Source of the DNA: Rhodospirillales bacterium | GTDB lineage: Bacteria > Pseudomonadota > Alphaproteobacteria > Rhodospirillales > Casp-alpha2 | Direction of reading: 5' to 3' | NCBI GenBank assembly: GCA_013203595.1 | Contig: JABMNT010000237.1 | Span: 1-52,331 of the forward strand | DNA length: 52,331 nucleotides | Part shown: one piece after another, positions 42,145-51,293 of the stretch | How positions within the stretch are numbered: the first letter of the stretch is position 1 | How the letters are laid out: every line of letters starts with the position of its first letter | The notes under the pieces: generated by a model | Databases searched by the model: none | Told to the model about the DNA's origin: nothing | Seen by the model: only the letters and a program-made list of their open reading frames with translations | Made by a program: the position numbers and the translations under genes

Positions 42145-43218
42145 ATGTGGGAAAACAATGGGCTGGCTAAACGTCTGGGTACCCAGTACCCGCTGATCCA
42201 GGCGCCCATGGCCGGATCGACAACACCGGAACTGGCGGCGGCGTCGACCAACGCCGGCGGGCTGGGATCGTTAGGGGCTGCGACGATGACACCCGAACAA
42301 CTCCGCCTGGACTGTCAGGCGGTTCGCGCCCGCACCAATGGCTCCTACAACATCAATTTTTTTGTCCATGAGGAACCACCACTTGATCCGGCCAAAGATC
42401 AGGCCATGCGCCAATTGCTGGCGCCGATGTATGAAGCCGTTGGTCTCGAAAGCGTGCCGGAAGCGCGCGTGCCGTTTCCGAGCTTCGGTGATGCTCACTT
42501 ACAGGTTTTGTTAAGCGAACGGCCGTCCGTCGTCAGTTTTCATTTCGGACTGCCCGACGATGAAGCCTTACAGGCGCTCAGGAGTTACGGGGCTGTCCTG
42601 CTGTGTTCGGCGACCAATGTGGCCGAGGCAAAAGTGCTGGAAGCCAGAGGTATTGATGCGGTGATCGCCCAGGGTTTCGAAGCCGGTGGCCATCGCGGTA
42701 CGTTCGCCGAACCCTATGAGCGCGGCCAGGTCGGCACCATGGCTTTGGTGCCACAAATCGTTGACGCCATCAATGTGCCGGTCATTGCGGCGGGCGGGAT
42801 TGCCGATGGACGCGGCATTGCCGCGGCGCTGGCGCTGGGCGCTCAGGGTGTGCAGATCGGTACGGCGTTTCTGCGGTGCCCGGAATCGGCAACCCACGCC
42901 GTTTACCGCGATGCCCTAGCCAATGCCAGCGACGACGGCACCCGGGTCACAAGCGGCTTCTCCGGTCGCCCGGCCCGTGGCATTGAAAACCGCTTTATTC
43001 GCGAGATGCAGGGGCGGGAAGATCAGTTCCCGGCATTCCCGATTCCTAATTCCCTGACCGGCCCGCTGCGCGCCGCCAGCGCAAAACACGGCACGCCTGA
43101 TTATATATCGTTGTGGTCCGGACAGGCGGGTGCCATGAGCCGCGAGATGCCAGCGGCAGACTTGATTGCAACGCTGATACGCGAAACCGATGCGGTGCTG
43201 AAGCGGCTGGCCGGGTAG
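42145..43218 (+). CDS. Nitronate monooxygenase / FMN-dependent NPD-type oxidoreductase
   Basis: TIM-barrel flavoprotein (357 aa) of the 2-nitropropane dioxygenase group, which oxidises alkyl nitronates such as propionate-3-nitronate; some members instead reduce enoyl groups (FabK). It opens with LGTQYPLIQAPMAGSTTPEL, has VIAQGFEAGGHRGTF (about 180-194, with the catalytic-type His) and FMN phosphate binding at PVIAAGGIADGRGIAAALAL and GAQGVQIGTAFLRCPES. ATG at 42145 has AAGGAG six bases upstream; the GTG at 42109 is less likely. It is the only plus-strand gene of this stretch, convergent with the SDR operon. Confidence 0.88.
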   Translation: MWENNGLAKRLGTQYPLIQAPMAGSTTPELAAASTNAGGLGSLGAATMTPEQLRLDCQAVRARTNGSYNINFFVHEEPPLDPAKDQAMRQLLAPMYEAVGLESVPEARVPFPSFGDAHLQVLLSERPSVVSFHFGLPDDEALQALRSYGAVLLCSATNVAEAKVLEARGIDAVIAQGFEAGGHRGTFAEPYERGQVGTMALVPQIVDAINVPVIAAGGIADGRGIAAALALGAQGVQIGTAFLRCPESATHAVYRDALANASDDGTRVTSGFSGRPARGIENRFIREMQGREDQFPAFPIPNSLTGPLRAASAKHGTPDYISLWSGQAGAMSREMPAADLIATLIRETDAVLKRLAG

Positions 43219-43263
43219 CCGGGATTGCGTGAGCGTCTGTAAACTGAGAGTACCGTTCAATCC

Positions 43264-44055
43264 TTACTCTATGGGTAAAACCCCATTGCGCAGGCTGGGC
43301 AGGCCGATGCCGGTGGCGGCGAAGCCGCCATCGACGTTGAGAATCTGGCCGTTGATATAGCTGGCCTTGTCGCTGCATAGAAAAAACACCGCTTCCGCCA
43401 GTTCTTCTTCCGAGCCATAGCGGTTGAGCGGGATAGCGTCGTGGTAATCGGCGCGGATATCCGGAGTATGGACCTGTTTGGCCATGGCCGTATCGACCGG
43501 GCCGGGCGACACTGCATTGACCCGGATGCCCCGGTTGCCCAGTTCCGCCGCCTGTTGTTTGGTCAGATGCATGAGGGCGGCCTTGCTGGTGCCGTAGGCG
43601 ACGCGCAGGGTTGAGGCCCGGGTCCCGGAGATCGAGGTGATGTTGACGACACTGCCGCCACCACCGGCCAGCATAAACGGCGCGCAGGCGTTGGTGCACA
43701 GAAAGGCACCGGTCAGGTTGACTGCCAGCACCCGTGACCATTCCGCGAAACTGGTTTCCAGGATCGGCTTGAACACGGCAATGCCGGCGTTGTTGACCAG
43801 CGCATCTATGCGGCCAAAGGCTTCCATGGTGCTGGTTATGGCGGCGTCAACCTGATCCGGCTCAGCGACATCGCAGGTAACGGCAATGGTGGTTGCGGGC
43901 CTGGCCAGGCTGTCACGGGCGACCGCCTGGCTTTCGCCGTCGATATCGAGCAGACAGACCCGCCAGCCTTCGGTCAGGAACTTTCTGGCCGTGGCAAAGC
44001 CGATACCGCGGGCCGCGCCGGTAACGATGGCGACTTTGCTGTCCGGTTGCGTCAC
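43264..44055 (-). CDS. Short-chain dehydrogenase/reductase (sugar or alcohol dehydrogenase type)
   Basis: Classical SDR of 263 aa. Cofactor motif VTGAARGIGFATARKF (11-26), NNAGIAVF, catalytic Ser in ITSISGTRAS and YGTSK (Tyr/Lys), and the VNAVSPGPVDTAMA block. An Asp at the end of strand two (LLDIDGE) favours NAD over NADP. It is the last gene in the minus-strand operon with the hydrolase (stop and start touch) and the IlvD-type dehydratase. It differs from the paralogous SDR pair elsewhere in the window. The likely role is oxidation of a sugar or sugar acid. Confidence 0.88.
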   Translation of the reverse strand: MTQPDSKVAIVTGAARGIGFATARKFLTEGWRVCLLDIDGESQAVARDSLARPATTIAVTCDVAEPDQVDAAITSTMEAFGRIDALVNNAGIAVFKPILETSFAEWSRVLAVNLTGAFLCTNACAPFMLAGGGGSVVNITSISGTRASTLRVAYGTSKAALMHLTKQQAAELGNRGIRVNAVSPGPVDTAMAKQVHTPDIRADYHDAIPLNRYGSEEELAEAVFFLCSDKASYINGQILNVDGGFAATGIGLPSLRNGVLPIE

Positions 44056-44859
44056 TTAGACAAAATCCAGGATCGCTTTGGCCAGCCCATCCGGGTCTTC
44101 GACGGGGATCATATGCCCGACATGATCCATGTCGAGCCGGGTCGGGTTGGGGATGCGGGCGTAAAGCTCATTGAACACCGCCGCGTCATAGAACACCCGG
44201 TCGTGCAGACCGCTGATCACCAGACAGGGCACCTGAATATCTTCATAGGCCACATCCCAGTCGGCTTTGCCCATGTGGGTGACCAGGTTCATGGGCCCGC
44301 TATCTGGGTCCATGGGGGCGTAGGCGGGGGCGGCGCCGAACACCGCGTCCCGCATTTTTTCGGCAAAGGCCGGGCCGGTGATCAGATGGGTATAGGCATC
44401 CCGCATCAGGGTCGGGCCACCGGCGGCCATCAGTTGCGGCACAATATCGTTCATCCACTGGATGCGGGTGCCGATGCGGCGCAGCATGTTCAGCATGACC
44501 AGGCCGTCCGCCTTAACCCCTTTGAACAGGGCCTTGACCGCGTACAGGCTGCCGATGGACAGGCCGACCAGAACCACGTTTCTGGGTTTCAGTTCATCGA
44601 GCAAACGCACCAGATCATCGACGATCACGGCTTCTGTCAGATCGAGGCCGGGTGAAAAGGGGCTGTTGGCCTGACCGCGAAAATTATAGGCCAGGGTGCC
44701 GTGCCCGGAAGCGCGCAGCATCGGTGCGATGGTGGTTTCCCACATCGATGCATCACCGGTGATGGCGTTGACAAATACAAAGGTTTTGCCGTCATCGCGG
44801 GTCGGTTCGTTAAGTTCGTAATAAAGGCCGTCGTTGGCGCCAAGGGACAGGAGACTCAT
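44056..44859 (-). CDS. Alpha/beta-hydrolase
   Basis: Alpha/beta-hydrolase of 267 aa. Nucleophile elbow GLSIGS (Ser about 102), oxyanion stretch FVNAITGDASMWETTI, and the catalytic His in VGHMIPVEDP near the C terminus. It resembles 3-oxoadipate enol-lactonase and sugar lactonases in size. It starts 3 nt after the IlvD gene stop and directly abuts the SDR start, so it is translationally linked to both. In such an operon a lactone ring opening is the most reasonable activity. Confidence 0.85.
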   Translation of the reverse strand: MSLLSLGANDGLYYELNEPTRDDGKTFVFVNAITGDASMWETTIAPMLRASGHGTLAYNFRGQANSPFSPGLDLTEAVIVDDLVRLLDELKPRNVVLVGLSIGSLYAVKALFKGVKADGLVMLNMLRRIGTRIQWMNDIVPQLMAAGGPTLMRDAYTHLITGPAFAEKMRDAVFGAAPAYAPMDPDSGPMNLVTHMGKADWDVAYEDIQVPCLVISGLHDRVFYDAAVFNELYARIPNPTRLDMDHVGHMIPVEDPDGLAKAILDFV

Positions 44860-44862
44860 TTT

Positions 44863-46572
44863 CTATTTCCTCGCTCTCAAGAAATCAAAATCACAGCCCA
44901 GAGGGGCCTGGGTAACCGTATCCTGATAGAGCTTTGAATAGCCCCGTTCGGATCCGGGATGCGGTGGCGGTGGCGTCCAGCGGGCGCGCCGGGCGGCCAG
45001 TTCCTCGTCGCTGACCAGCAGATCAAGGCGCCGGTTCTCAACGTCCAGTTTGATCAGATCGCCATCCTCGACCAGCGCCAGCGGGCCGCCAATGGCCGAT
45101 TCGGGGGCGACGTGCAGGATGATGGTGCCAAAGGCGGTGCCGCTCATGCGGGCATCGGAAATGCGGACCATGTCCTTGACCCCGGCGGCGGCGAGTTTTT
45201 TGGGGATCGGCAGATACCCGCTTTCCGGCATACCGGGAGCGCCTTTCGGGCCGGCATTCTGCATCACCAGCACACAGTCCTTGTCCACATCCAGATCCGG
45301 ATCATCAATGCGGTTGACCAGATCTTCCATGTTTTTGAAGACCACGGCCCGGCCGGTGTGATTGAGCAGTTCCGGCGATGCCGCCACATGCTTGATGACG
45401 CAGCGGTCCGGCGCCAGGTTTCCCTTCAGCACGGCCATGCCGCCGCTCTTGGCGATCGGGTTGTTCCGCGTGCGGATGATCGACTGGTCGAAGGCGGCAG
45501 GCAGGGCGTCGATGTTTTCACCCAGCGTCTTGCCGTTCACGGTCATCGCCGAGCGGATCAGCGAGTCGCCCAGTTCGCGCAGCAAAGGCCCGGTGCCGCC
45601 GGCCTTGTGCATGTCATCCATATAGTTTTCGCCGGATGGTTTGAGATCGACCAGAACCTGGGTCTGGCGGCCGATTTGGTCAAATTCATCGAGATCGATA
45701 TCCAGCCCCAGCCGTCCGGCCATGGCCGCCAGATGGACAATGGCGTTGGTCGAGCCGCCGATCGCCTGCAGCACCGTCAGGGCGTTGCGAAAGCTGTCGG
45801 CGGTCATGATCTGATCGGGTGTCGGCGAGCCGTCCTTAGCCATCTGTACGGCCTGTGCGCCGGTTTGTTCAGCATGGCGAAAGCGGTCGGCGAGGACGGC
45901 TGGAATACAGGCACCGCCCGGCAGCATCATGCCCAGCGCTTCGCCGAGGATCGCCATGGTGCTGGCTGTGCCCATCACTCCGCAGGTTCCGGCTGACGGC
46001 ACCAGTTGGTCGGTAATCTGGGCGATTTCCTCCTCATCGATTTCCCCGGCCCGGTATTTGCCCCAGAACCGCCGGCAATCTGTGCAGGCGCCCAGGCGTT
46101 CGCCCTTGTGTGAGCCCGGCAGCATGGGGCCGGTGACTTCCAGAATGGCCGGAATTCCGGCCGACGCCGCACCCATCAGCAGGGCTGGCACGGTCTTGTC
46201 GCAACCGCCAATCAGAACCACGCTGTCCATGGGCTGGGCCCGGACCATTTCTTCGGTATCGATGGCCATCAGATTGCGCATGTACATGCTGGTCGGGAAG
46301 GCGAAGGATTCGTGGATGGTGATGGTCGGGAACTCGACCGGCAGGCCGCCAGCCAGCATGACGCCGCGCTTGATCGCCTCAATCAGCTGCGGCACGGTGC
46401 CATGGCAGGCATTATAGGCGGAATATGTATTGGTGATGCCGACAATCGGCCGGTCCAGGGCATCGTCCGTATAGCCCATTCCCTTGATAAAGGCCTTGCG
46501 CAGGTAAAGCGAAAACCCTTCGTCGCCATAGCGGGTCAGGCCTTTGCGCATTCCTGTTTTCTTGTCGGTCAT
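44863..46572 (-). CDS. IlvD/Edd family dehydratase, probably for sugar acids
   Basis: Dehydratase of 569 aa with the three iron-sulfur cysteines: C56 in SAYNACHG, C124 in IGGCDKT and C197 in AGTCGVMGT. It holds other family blocks such as GGSTNAIVHLAAMAGR and RISDARMSGTAFGTI. Its length and the MSGTAFGT form are nearer to the arabinonate/xylonate/galactonate dehydratases than to the biosynthetic IlvD. First gene of the minus-strand operon with a hydrolase and SDR, which points to a non-phosphorylative sugar-acid route giving a 2-oxo-3-deoxy acid. Start ATG 46572; the lipoprotein gene is divergent. Confidence 0.9.
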   Translation of the reverse strand: MTDKKTGMRKGLTRYGDEGFSLYLRKAFIKGMGYTDDALDRPIVGITNTYSAYNACHGTVPQLIEAIKRGVMLAGGLPVEFPTITIHESFAFPTSMYMRNLMAIDTEEMVRAQPMDSVVLIGGCDKTVPALLMGAASAGIPAILEVTGPMLPGSHKGERLGACTDCRRFWGKYRAGEIDEEEIAQITDQLVPSAGTCGVMGTASTMAILGEALGMMLPGGACIPAVLADRFRHAEQTGAQAVQMAKDGSPTPDQIMTADSFRNALTVLQAIGGSTNAIVHLAAMAGRLGLDIDLDEFDQIGRQTQVLVDLKPSGENYMDDMHKAGGTGPLLRELGDSLIRSAMTVNGKTLGENIDALPAAFDQSIIRTRNNPIAKSGGMAVLKGNLAPDRCVIKHVAASPELLNHTGRAVVFKNMEDLVNRIDDPDLDVDKDCVLVMQNAGPKGAPGMPESGYLPIPKKLAAAGVKDMVRISDARMSGTAFGTIILHVAPESAIGGPLALVEDGDLIKLDVENRRLDLLVSDEELAARRARWTPPPPHPGSERGYSKLYQDTVTQAPLGCDFDFLRARK

Positions 46573-46642
46573 AGATGGTTACTTTCATGAGTGGTGGTCA
46601 ATACAGTGGATCAGGATTTTGGCAAAGTTCCCTGAAAAGACA

Positions 46643-47050
46643 ATGGTTACCCGCTATCAAATCGGTGCTTTTTTGCCGGTTGTGTTTTTACTTGGCTGCC
46701 AATCTGCACCAACCCCGGCGCTGCTGCAAATAGATATGCAAACCGAAGATTCTCATCCCCATGAGATATTGCCCGAAAAGTCGGCGCGGTTTCCCTTTTG
46801 GCAGGCTGACCATGGCGGATATATTGACGTGAAATGCACGCTGTCGGGACATGCTGTCACCTTTGCTCTCAAATTGTCAAAGATCAAAGCCATAGGCTGG
46901 GCGGCCCGCCAGGCCAGGGTGATTGATCTGGATGGTGAACTGCAGGTCGATATTGAAGGCACCGTCACCAATGCGTCGACGGCGGTTTATTTTGAGTTTA
47001 TCAATCACAGCCCGACGCAAATGTTGTGGCACCAATGTTACAATAATTAG
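46643..47050 (+). CDS. Small putative lipoprotein
   Basis: A 135-residue protein with a lipoprotein signal (hydrophobic GAFLPVVFLLGC; lipobox LLGC with Cys19), so it should be lipid-anchored in the envelope. The mature part is short, polar, and contains two further Cys (in VKCTLSG and WHQCYNN), perhaps a disulfide. No family recognised. The ATG at 46643 is chosen because it starts just before the signal. It precedes the ATP-grasp cassette by 75 nt on the same strand and could share its transcript. Confidence 0.7.
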   Translation: MVTRYQIGAFLPVVFLLGCQSAPTPALLQIDMQTEDSHPHEILPEKSARFPFWQADHGGYIDVKCTLSGHAVTFALKLSKIKAIGWAARQARVIDLDGELQVDIEGTVTNASTAVYFEFINHSPTQMLWHQCYNN

Positions 47051-47124
47051 TCGCATTTTGTTTGTCGTGAGGATTAAGGCTCTGCATACTGTTGGCAAGT
47101 GGAACGATTGAGCCTGGGGTAAAA

Positions 47125-48567
47125 ATGGCGGCAACAAAGCCGAAGCGCGGCGGCAAAGCGACACCCTTTGACGAAATGCATCTGGCCGGTGGCGGGGTCC
47201 GCAAGGCTTATGCCAAATATGCCGACTGGCTGCATTCGGCACCGCCCCATCTTTTGCAACGCAAACACGAGCAGGCCGATATCCTGTTCCGCCGCTTAGG
47301 CATTACCTTCACCGTCTATGGACAGGAGGAGGGCACCGAACGGATGATCCCGTTCGATATCATCCCGCGAATCCTTGCTGCCGATGAATGGAGCCATCTG
47401 GAGAAAGGCTGTATCCAGCGGGTCGATGCAATCAATGCCTTTCTGCACGACATCTATCATGGCCAGGACATTATCCATGCGGGCATTATTCCCGCCGAAC
47501 TGGCATTAACAAACGTCGCATTTCAGCCGCAGATGCTGGGTGTCGATCTGCCTAATAAGATTTATGCCCATATTGCCGGGGTTGATCTGGTCCGGGTCGG
47601 GGAAAAGGATTTTTACGTTCTCGAAGACAATGCCCGGACCCCGTCGGGGGTTTCCTATATGCTGGAAAACCGCCAATCGATGATGCGGCTGTTTCCGGAA
47701 CTGTTCGCCAACCATGCCATCGCCCCGGTTGATCGTTATACCGATCATCTGCTGGCCAACCTGCAGGCCGTCGCCCCGGTCGGGGTTGATGATCCGACGG
47801 TGGTCCTGATGACGCCGGGGGTGCATAATTCCGCCTATTTTGAACATGCCTTTCTGGCCATGGAAATGGGCATCGAACTGGTCGAGGGCCAGGACCTGTT
47901 CGTCGGTGAAAATGGCGTTTTCATGCGGACAACGGAAGGCCCGCAGCGGGTCCATGTGATCTACCGGCGCATCGATGATGATTTCATTGATCCGCTGGCC
48001 TTCAACCCGGCCTCGACTTTGGGCGTGCCCGGCATGCTGGCGGCGGTGCGCAATGGCTGGGTGACCCTGACCAATGCCATCGGTACCGGGGTTGCCGACG
48101 ACAAGGCGACCTATGTCTATGTGCCGGAAATGATTCGTTTCTATCTGGGTGAAGAACCGATCCTCAACAATGTGCCGACCTATATGCTGCGCAATGCCGA
48201 TGATCTGAAGTACACCCTGGATAATCTGGCGGAACTGGTGGTCAAGGAAGTCCATGGCTCCGGTGGCTATGGCATGCTGGTGGGGCCGTCGAGTACAAAA
48301 CAGCAGATTGAGGATTTTCGAAAGCGGATCATCGCCGCACCGGGAAATTACATCGCCCAGCCGACTCTGGCGCTGTCGACCTGCCCGACCTATGTGGACA
48401 GCGGGGTTGCGCCGCGTCATGTGGATTTGCGGCCCTACGTGCTGTCGGGCAAACAAACCCGGGTGATGCCCGGTGGATTGAGCCGGGTGGCGCTGACCGA
48501 GGGTTCCCTGGTGGTCAATTCCTCGCAGGGTGGCGGCACCAAAGACACCTGGGTATTGAGGGCGTAG
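47125..48567 (+). CDS. Circularly permuted ATP-grasp protein (DUF404/DUF407 type)
   Basis: A 480-residue circularly permuted ATP-grasp enzyme, predicted to form peptide or amide bonds using ATP. It shows FDEMHLAGGGVRKAYAKYA at the N terminus (the family usually has YDE), GVDLVRVGEKDFYVLEDNA, RTPSGVSYMLENR, VYRRIDDDFIDPLAF (here IYRRIDD) and the late VVKEVHGSGGYGMLVGP nucleotide-binding block. The gene is followed within 4 nt by an alpha-E gene and then a transglutaminase, the standard set for this family. The real substrates are unknown. Confidence 0.93.
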   Translation: MAATKPKRGGKATPFDEMHLAGGGVRKAYAKYADWLHSAPPHLLQRKHEQADILFRRLGITFTVYGQEEGTERMIPFDIIPRILAADEWSHLEKGCIQRVDAINAFLHDIYHGQDIIHAGIIPAELALTNVAFQPQMLGVDLPNKIYAHIAGVDLVRVGEKDFYVLEDNARTPSGVSYMLENRQSMMRLFPELFANHAIAPVDRYTDHLLANLQAVAPVGVDDPTVVLMTPGVHNSAYFEHAFLAMEMGIELVEGQDLFVGENGVFMRTTEGPQRVHVIYRRIDDDFIDPLAFNPASTLGVPGMLAAVRNGWVTLTNAIGTGVADDKATYVYVPEMIRFYLGEEPILNNVPTYMLRNADDLKYTLDNLAELVVKEVHGSGGYGMLVGPSSTKQQIEDFRKRIIAAPGNYIAQPTLALSTCPTYVDSGVAPRHVDLRPYVLSGKQTRVMPGGLSRVALTEGSLVVNSSQGGGTKDTWVLRA

Positions 48568-48570
48568 ACG

Positions 48571-49506
48571 ATGCTGGGCAGGACCGCAGGAAACCTCTAT
48601 TGGATGGCCCGCTATCTGGAACGGGCCGAAAACACGGCGCGCCTGCTGGGCGGCACTTACCGCATGTCACTGTTGCCACGTGATGACGTAGGCACAAGTC
48701 ACAGCTGGGAAAGCCTGTTCATCACCGACGCTGAAAAACAAAAATTTCTGGATACCCATAAGACCTTCGCGCCGGCGGCGGTTATCACCTATCTGGCGCT
48801 TGATCTGGAAAACCCGATCAGTATTGCCGCGTCCATTCGCGCCGCCCGTGAAAACGTCCGTGCCACCCGCCATGTGCTGACGGCCGAGCTTTGGGAAAGC
48901 ATCAACCAGACCTGGCTTGAAATCAGAGCCATGACTTACGCCGATATCAAGGACATGGGCCAGTACGAGTTTTTTGAGTGGATCAAGGAACGCAGCCATC
49001 TGTTCCGGGGCATCGTCCATGGTACCATGCGGCGCGGCGAAGCTTATGATTTCTGGCGTCTGGGCAGCTTTATCGAGCGTGCTGAAAACACCGCGCAGCT
49101 GATGCTGGCGAAAGTCGACAGTTTCCAGGGTCCCGCATCGCGCCAGGAAAATGCTGTCGATTTCTATCAGTGGGGCACATTGCTGCGCTCGGTGAACGCC
49201 TATAAGACCTACCGGGAAATCTACCGGGGTGCGCCGGAACCCCGGAAAGTTGCCGAGTTGATGATCCTGAAGCCGGATATGCCGCGGTCCCTGCGCAGTT
49301 GCATCGACGAGATTTTTGAAATTCTCAACCGGGTACGGCGCAATACGGAAAGCGCCCAGTTGGCCGATGTCCAACGCGCCATGCTGATCACCGGGCAGGT
49401 TGATAAAATCTTCCGCTCCGGTCTGGACAGGTATTTGACGAATTTTAGAACCAGCGCCAATCACCTGAGCTCGCAAATTCAAATTGATTTTATGATGGTC
49501 CGATGA
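48571..49506 (+). CDS. Alpha-E domain protein (DUF403)
   Basis: All-helical 311-residue protein. Two alpha-E signatures are visible: the N-terminal TAGNLYWMARYLERAENTAR and the internal FWRLGSFIERAENTAQLML. In the literature alpha-E proteins occur next to circularly permuted ATP-grasp genes and are thought to help bind their peptide substrate or form a complex. It overlaps the transglutaminase gene by 4 nt. No transmembrane part. Confidence 0.93.
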   Translation: MLGRTAGNLYWMARYLERAENTARLLGGTYRMSLLPRDDVGTSHSWESLFITDAEKQKFLDTHKTFAPAAVITYLALDLENPISIAASIRAARENVRATRHVLTAELWESINQTWLEIRAMTYADIKDMGQYEFFEWIKERSHLFRGIVHGTMRRGEAYDFWRLGSFIERAENTAQLMLAKVDSFQGPASRQENAVDFYQWGTLLRSVNAYKTYREIYRGAPEPRKVAELMILKPDMPRSLRSCIDEIFEILNRVRRNTESAQLADVQRAMLITGQVDKIFRSGLDRYLTNFRTSANHLSSQIQIDFMMVR

Positions 49507-50303
49507 AACTCACTATTGAACACGAAACACGATATGGTTTTGCCGGAGAGGCCAATTACTCGATCCAGTATTTGCGGGTAACGCCGCGCGAGGACCCGTG
49601 CCAGCGAATCCTGTCGTGGAATGTCTCGTCGGCAAGCCAGCTGACCCGCTGGTCCGATGGCTTTGATAATGTGGCCCATGTCTGCGTGCAGGAGAGCCGG
49701 CACAAGGAAGTCACGGTTCTGGTCAAAGGCGAGGTCGAAACCTTCGATACTCTGGGGATTCTGCCGGCCAACGACGGACTGCCGCCGCTGATATTTTTGA
49801 GCGATACCCTTTTCACCAAGATGACCGACGCGATCAGGCAGTTTGCGGCACCTTATCAGGAAGTTCAGAACGATGCCGGAACCCTGGCCGCCATGCATGC
49901 CCTGATGGCCGGCATTGGCGAAGCTGTCACCTATCAGGCGGGGTTTACCAATGTGGAGACCGATGCCAATCATGCCCTGGCGGCAGGCAAGGGGGTCTGT
50001 CAGGACCATGCCCATCTGTTCATTGCCGGTGCCCGGACGTTGCGGGTTCCGGCCCGCTACGTCAGCGGCTACCTGCTGGCTGGCACCGGCGACCTGGCCA
50101 GCCATGCCTGGGCGGAATGTTTTATTGACGGCCTCGGCTGGGTCAGTTTCGATCCGTCAAATCAGCAGTCGGCAACGGATGCCTATGTGCGCCTGGCCAT
50201 CGCCCATGATTTTGGCGATGCCAGCCCGGTCCGCGGCGTGCGCGAAGGCGGCGGGATTGAGAGCATGAATGTCCGGGTCCAGGTCCAGCGGTCTTACGCC
50301 TAA
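49503..50303 (+). CDS. Transglutaminase-like cysteine protease family protein
   Basis: A 266-residue protein with an N-terminal beta domain (KLTIEHETRYGFAGEANYSI, and VTPREDPCQRI) and a transglutaminase core whose triad is C166 in GKGVCQDHAHLF, H201 in SHAWAECFI and D217 in WVSFDPSN. It may hydrolyse or transfer on the peptide made by the ATP-grasp enzyme. It has no signal peptide. Last gene of the cassette; 67 nt separate it from the aldo/keto reductase. Confidence 0.93.
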   Translation: MKLTIEHETRYGFAGEANYSIQYLRVTPREDPCQRILSWNVSSASQLTRWSDGFDNVAHVCVQESRHKEVTVLVKGEVETFDTLGILPANDGLPPLIFLSDTLFTKMTDAIRQFAAPYQEVQNDAGTLAAMHALMAGIGEAVTYQAGFTNVETDANHALAAGKGVCQDHAHLFIAGARTLRVPARYVSGYLLAGTGDLASHAWAECFIDGLGWVSFDPSNQQSATDAYVRLAIAHDFGDASPVRGVREGGGIESMNVRVQVQRSYA

Positions 50304-50370
50304 TCAATGGCTGACTTGCATAGACGGCAGGCTTCGCTGACGGGGCCGGCAGGTACGAAAAGGAACACAA

Positions 50371-51225
50371 ATGGCGGGCCAGCAGAAACCGATCGGAGAC
50401 CAGGCGGTTCCTGAGTTTCTGTACGGTACCGCCTGGAAAGAAGAGAAAACCCAAAGTCTGGTTGAACAGGCCCTGGGTCAGGGCTTCCGGGGCATCGATA
50501 CCGCTAACCAGCGCAAACATTACGTTGAACAGGCGGTCGGCCGTGGCATCGCCGCCGCCGTTGCGGCAAAGGTGGTGCGCCGCGAGCAGCTGTTTATCCA
50601 AACCAAATATACGTTCCAGCGGGGCCAGGATCACCGCCTGCCTTATGATCCCAAACTGCCGATTTCCGATCAGGTATGGCAGTCCTTTCGCAGCTCCCTC
50701 GAGCACCTGCAGACGGATTATCTGGATTCCCTGATCCTGCACGGGCCCTCGTCCAGAAACGGGCTGCTCGATAATGACTGGGCCGCCTGGCGCGGCATGG
50801 AAGCGGTTCATGGCAGCGGCCGGGTCCGGTTTTTAGGGATCAGCAATGTCGCTTTGCCGCAGCTGAAACTGCTGTGCGACAAGGCAAGCGTGAAACCCCG
50901 GTTCGTGCAGAACCGCTGCTACGCCAGTACCGGCTGGGACAGGGAGATACGGCAATACTGCCTCGCCCACGACATTGTCTATCAGGGCTTTTCCCTGCTC
51001 ACCGCCAACCAGAAATACCTGCGTCATCCGAAAATACTGGACATCGGTAAAAGCCATGGCATGTCCATCAGCCAGACCATTTTCCGGTTCGCCATGGATG
51101 CGCGGATGATTCCGCTGACCGGCACCTCAAGCCGGGAACATATGGCCCATGATCTGCTGGCCCATGATTTCAGGCTGTCGGAAGCGGAAGTTGCCGCCAT
51201 TGAGACGGTGGCGCTCAATGCCTAG
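50371..51225 (+). CDS. Aldo/keto reductase
   Basis: AKR of 284 aa. Catalytic set: Asp in RGIDTANQRKHY with the Tyr of KHY, Lys in FIQTKYTF and His in LILHGPSS. The DTANQRKHY form identifies a subgroup distinct from the common DTAxxY type. Late blocks FLGISNVALPQLKLL and NRCYASTGWDREIRQYC are as in the family. It probably reduces small carbonyl compounds with NADPH. AGGA ribosome site upstream. No operon link to the neighbouring genes is evident. Confidence 0.9.
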   Translation: MAGQQKPIGDQAVPEFLYGTAWKEEKTQSLVEQALGQGFRGIDTANQRKHYVEQAVGRGIAAAVAAKVVRREQLFIQTKYTFQRGQDHRLPYDPKLPISDQVWQSFRSSLEHLQTDYLDSLILHGPSSRNGLLDNDWAAWRGMEAVHGSGRVRFLGISNVALPQLKLLCDKASVKPRFVQNRCYASTGWDREIRQYCLAHDIVYQGFSLLTANQKYLRHPKILDIGKSHGMSISQTIFRFAMDARMIPLTGTSSREHMAHDLLAHDFRLSEAEVAAIETVALNA

Positions 51226-51293
51226 GATAGAGCAGGCATGGCAGCCACCGAAAGCACAGCCCGGGCGGTCGCGCATCGGGCAGGGAGACTGAT

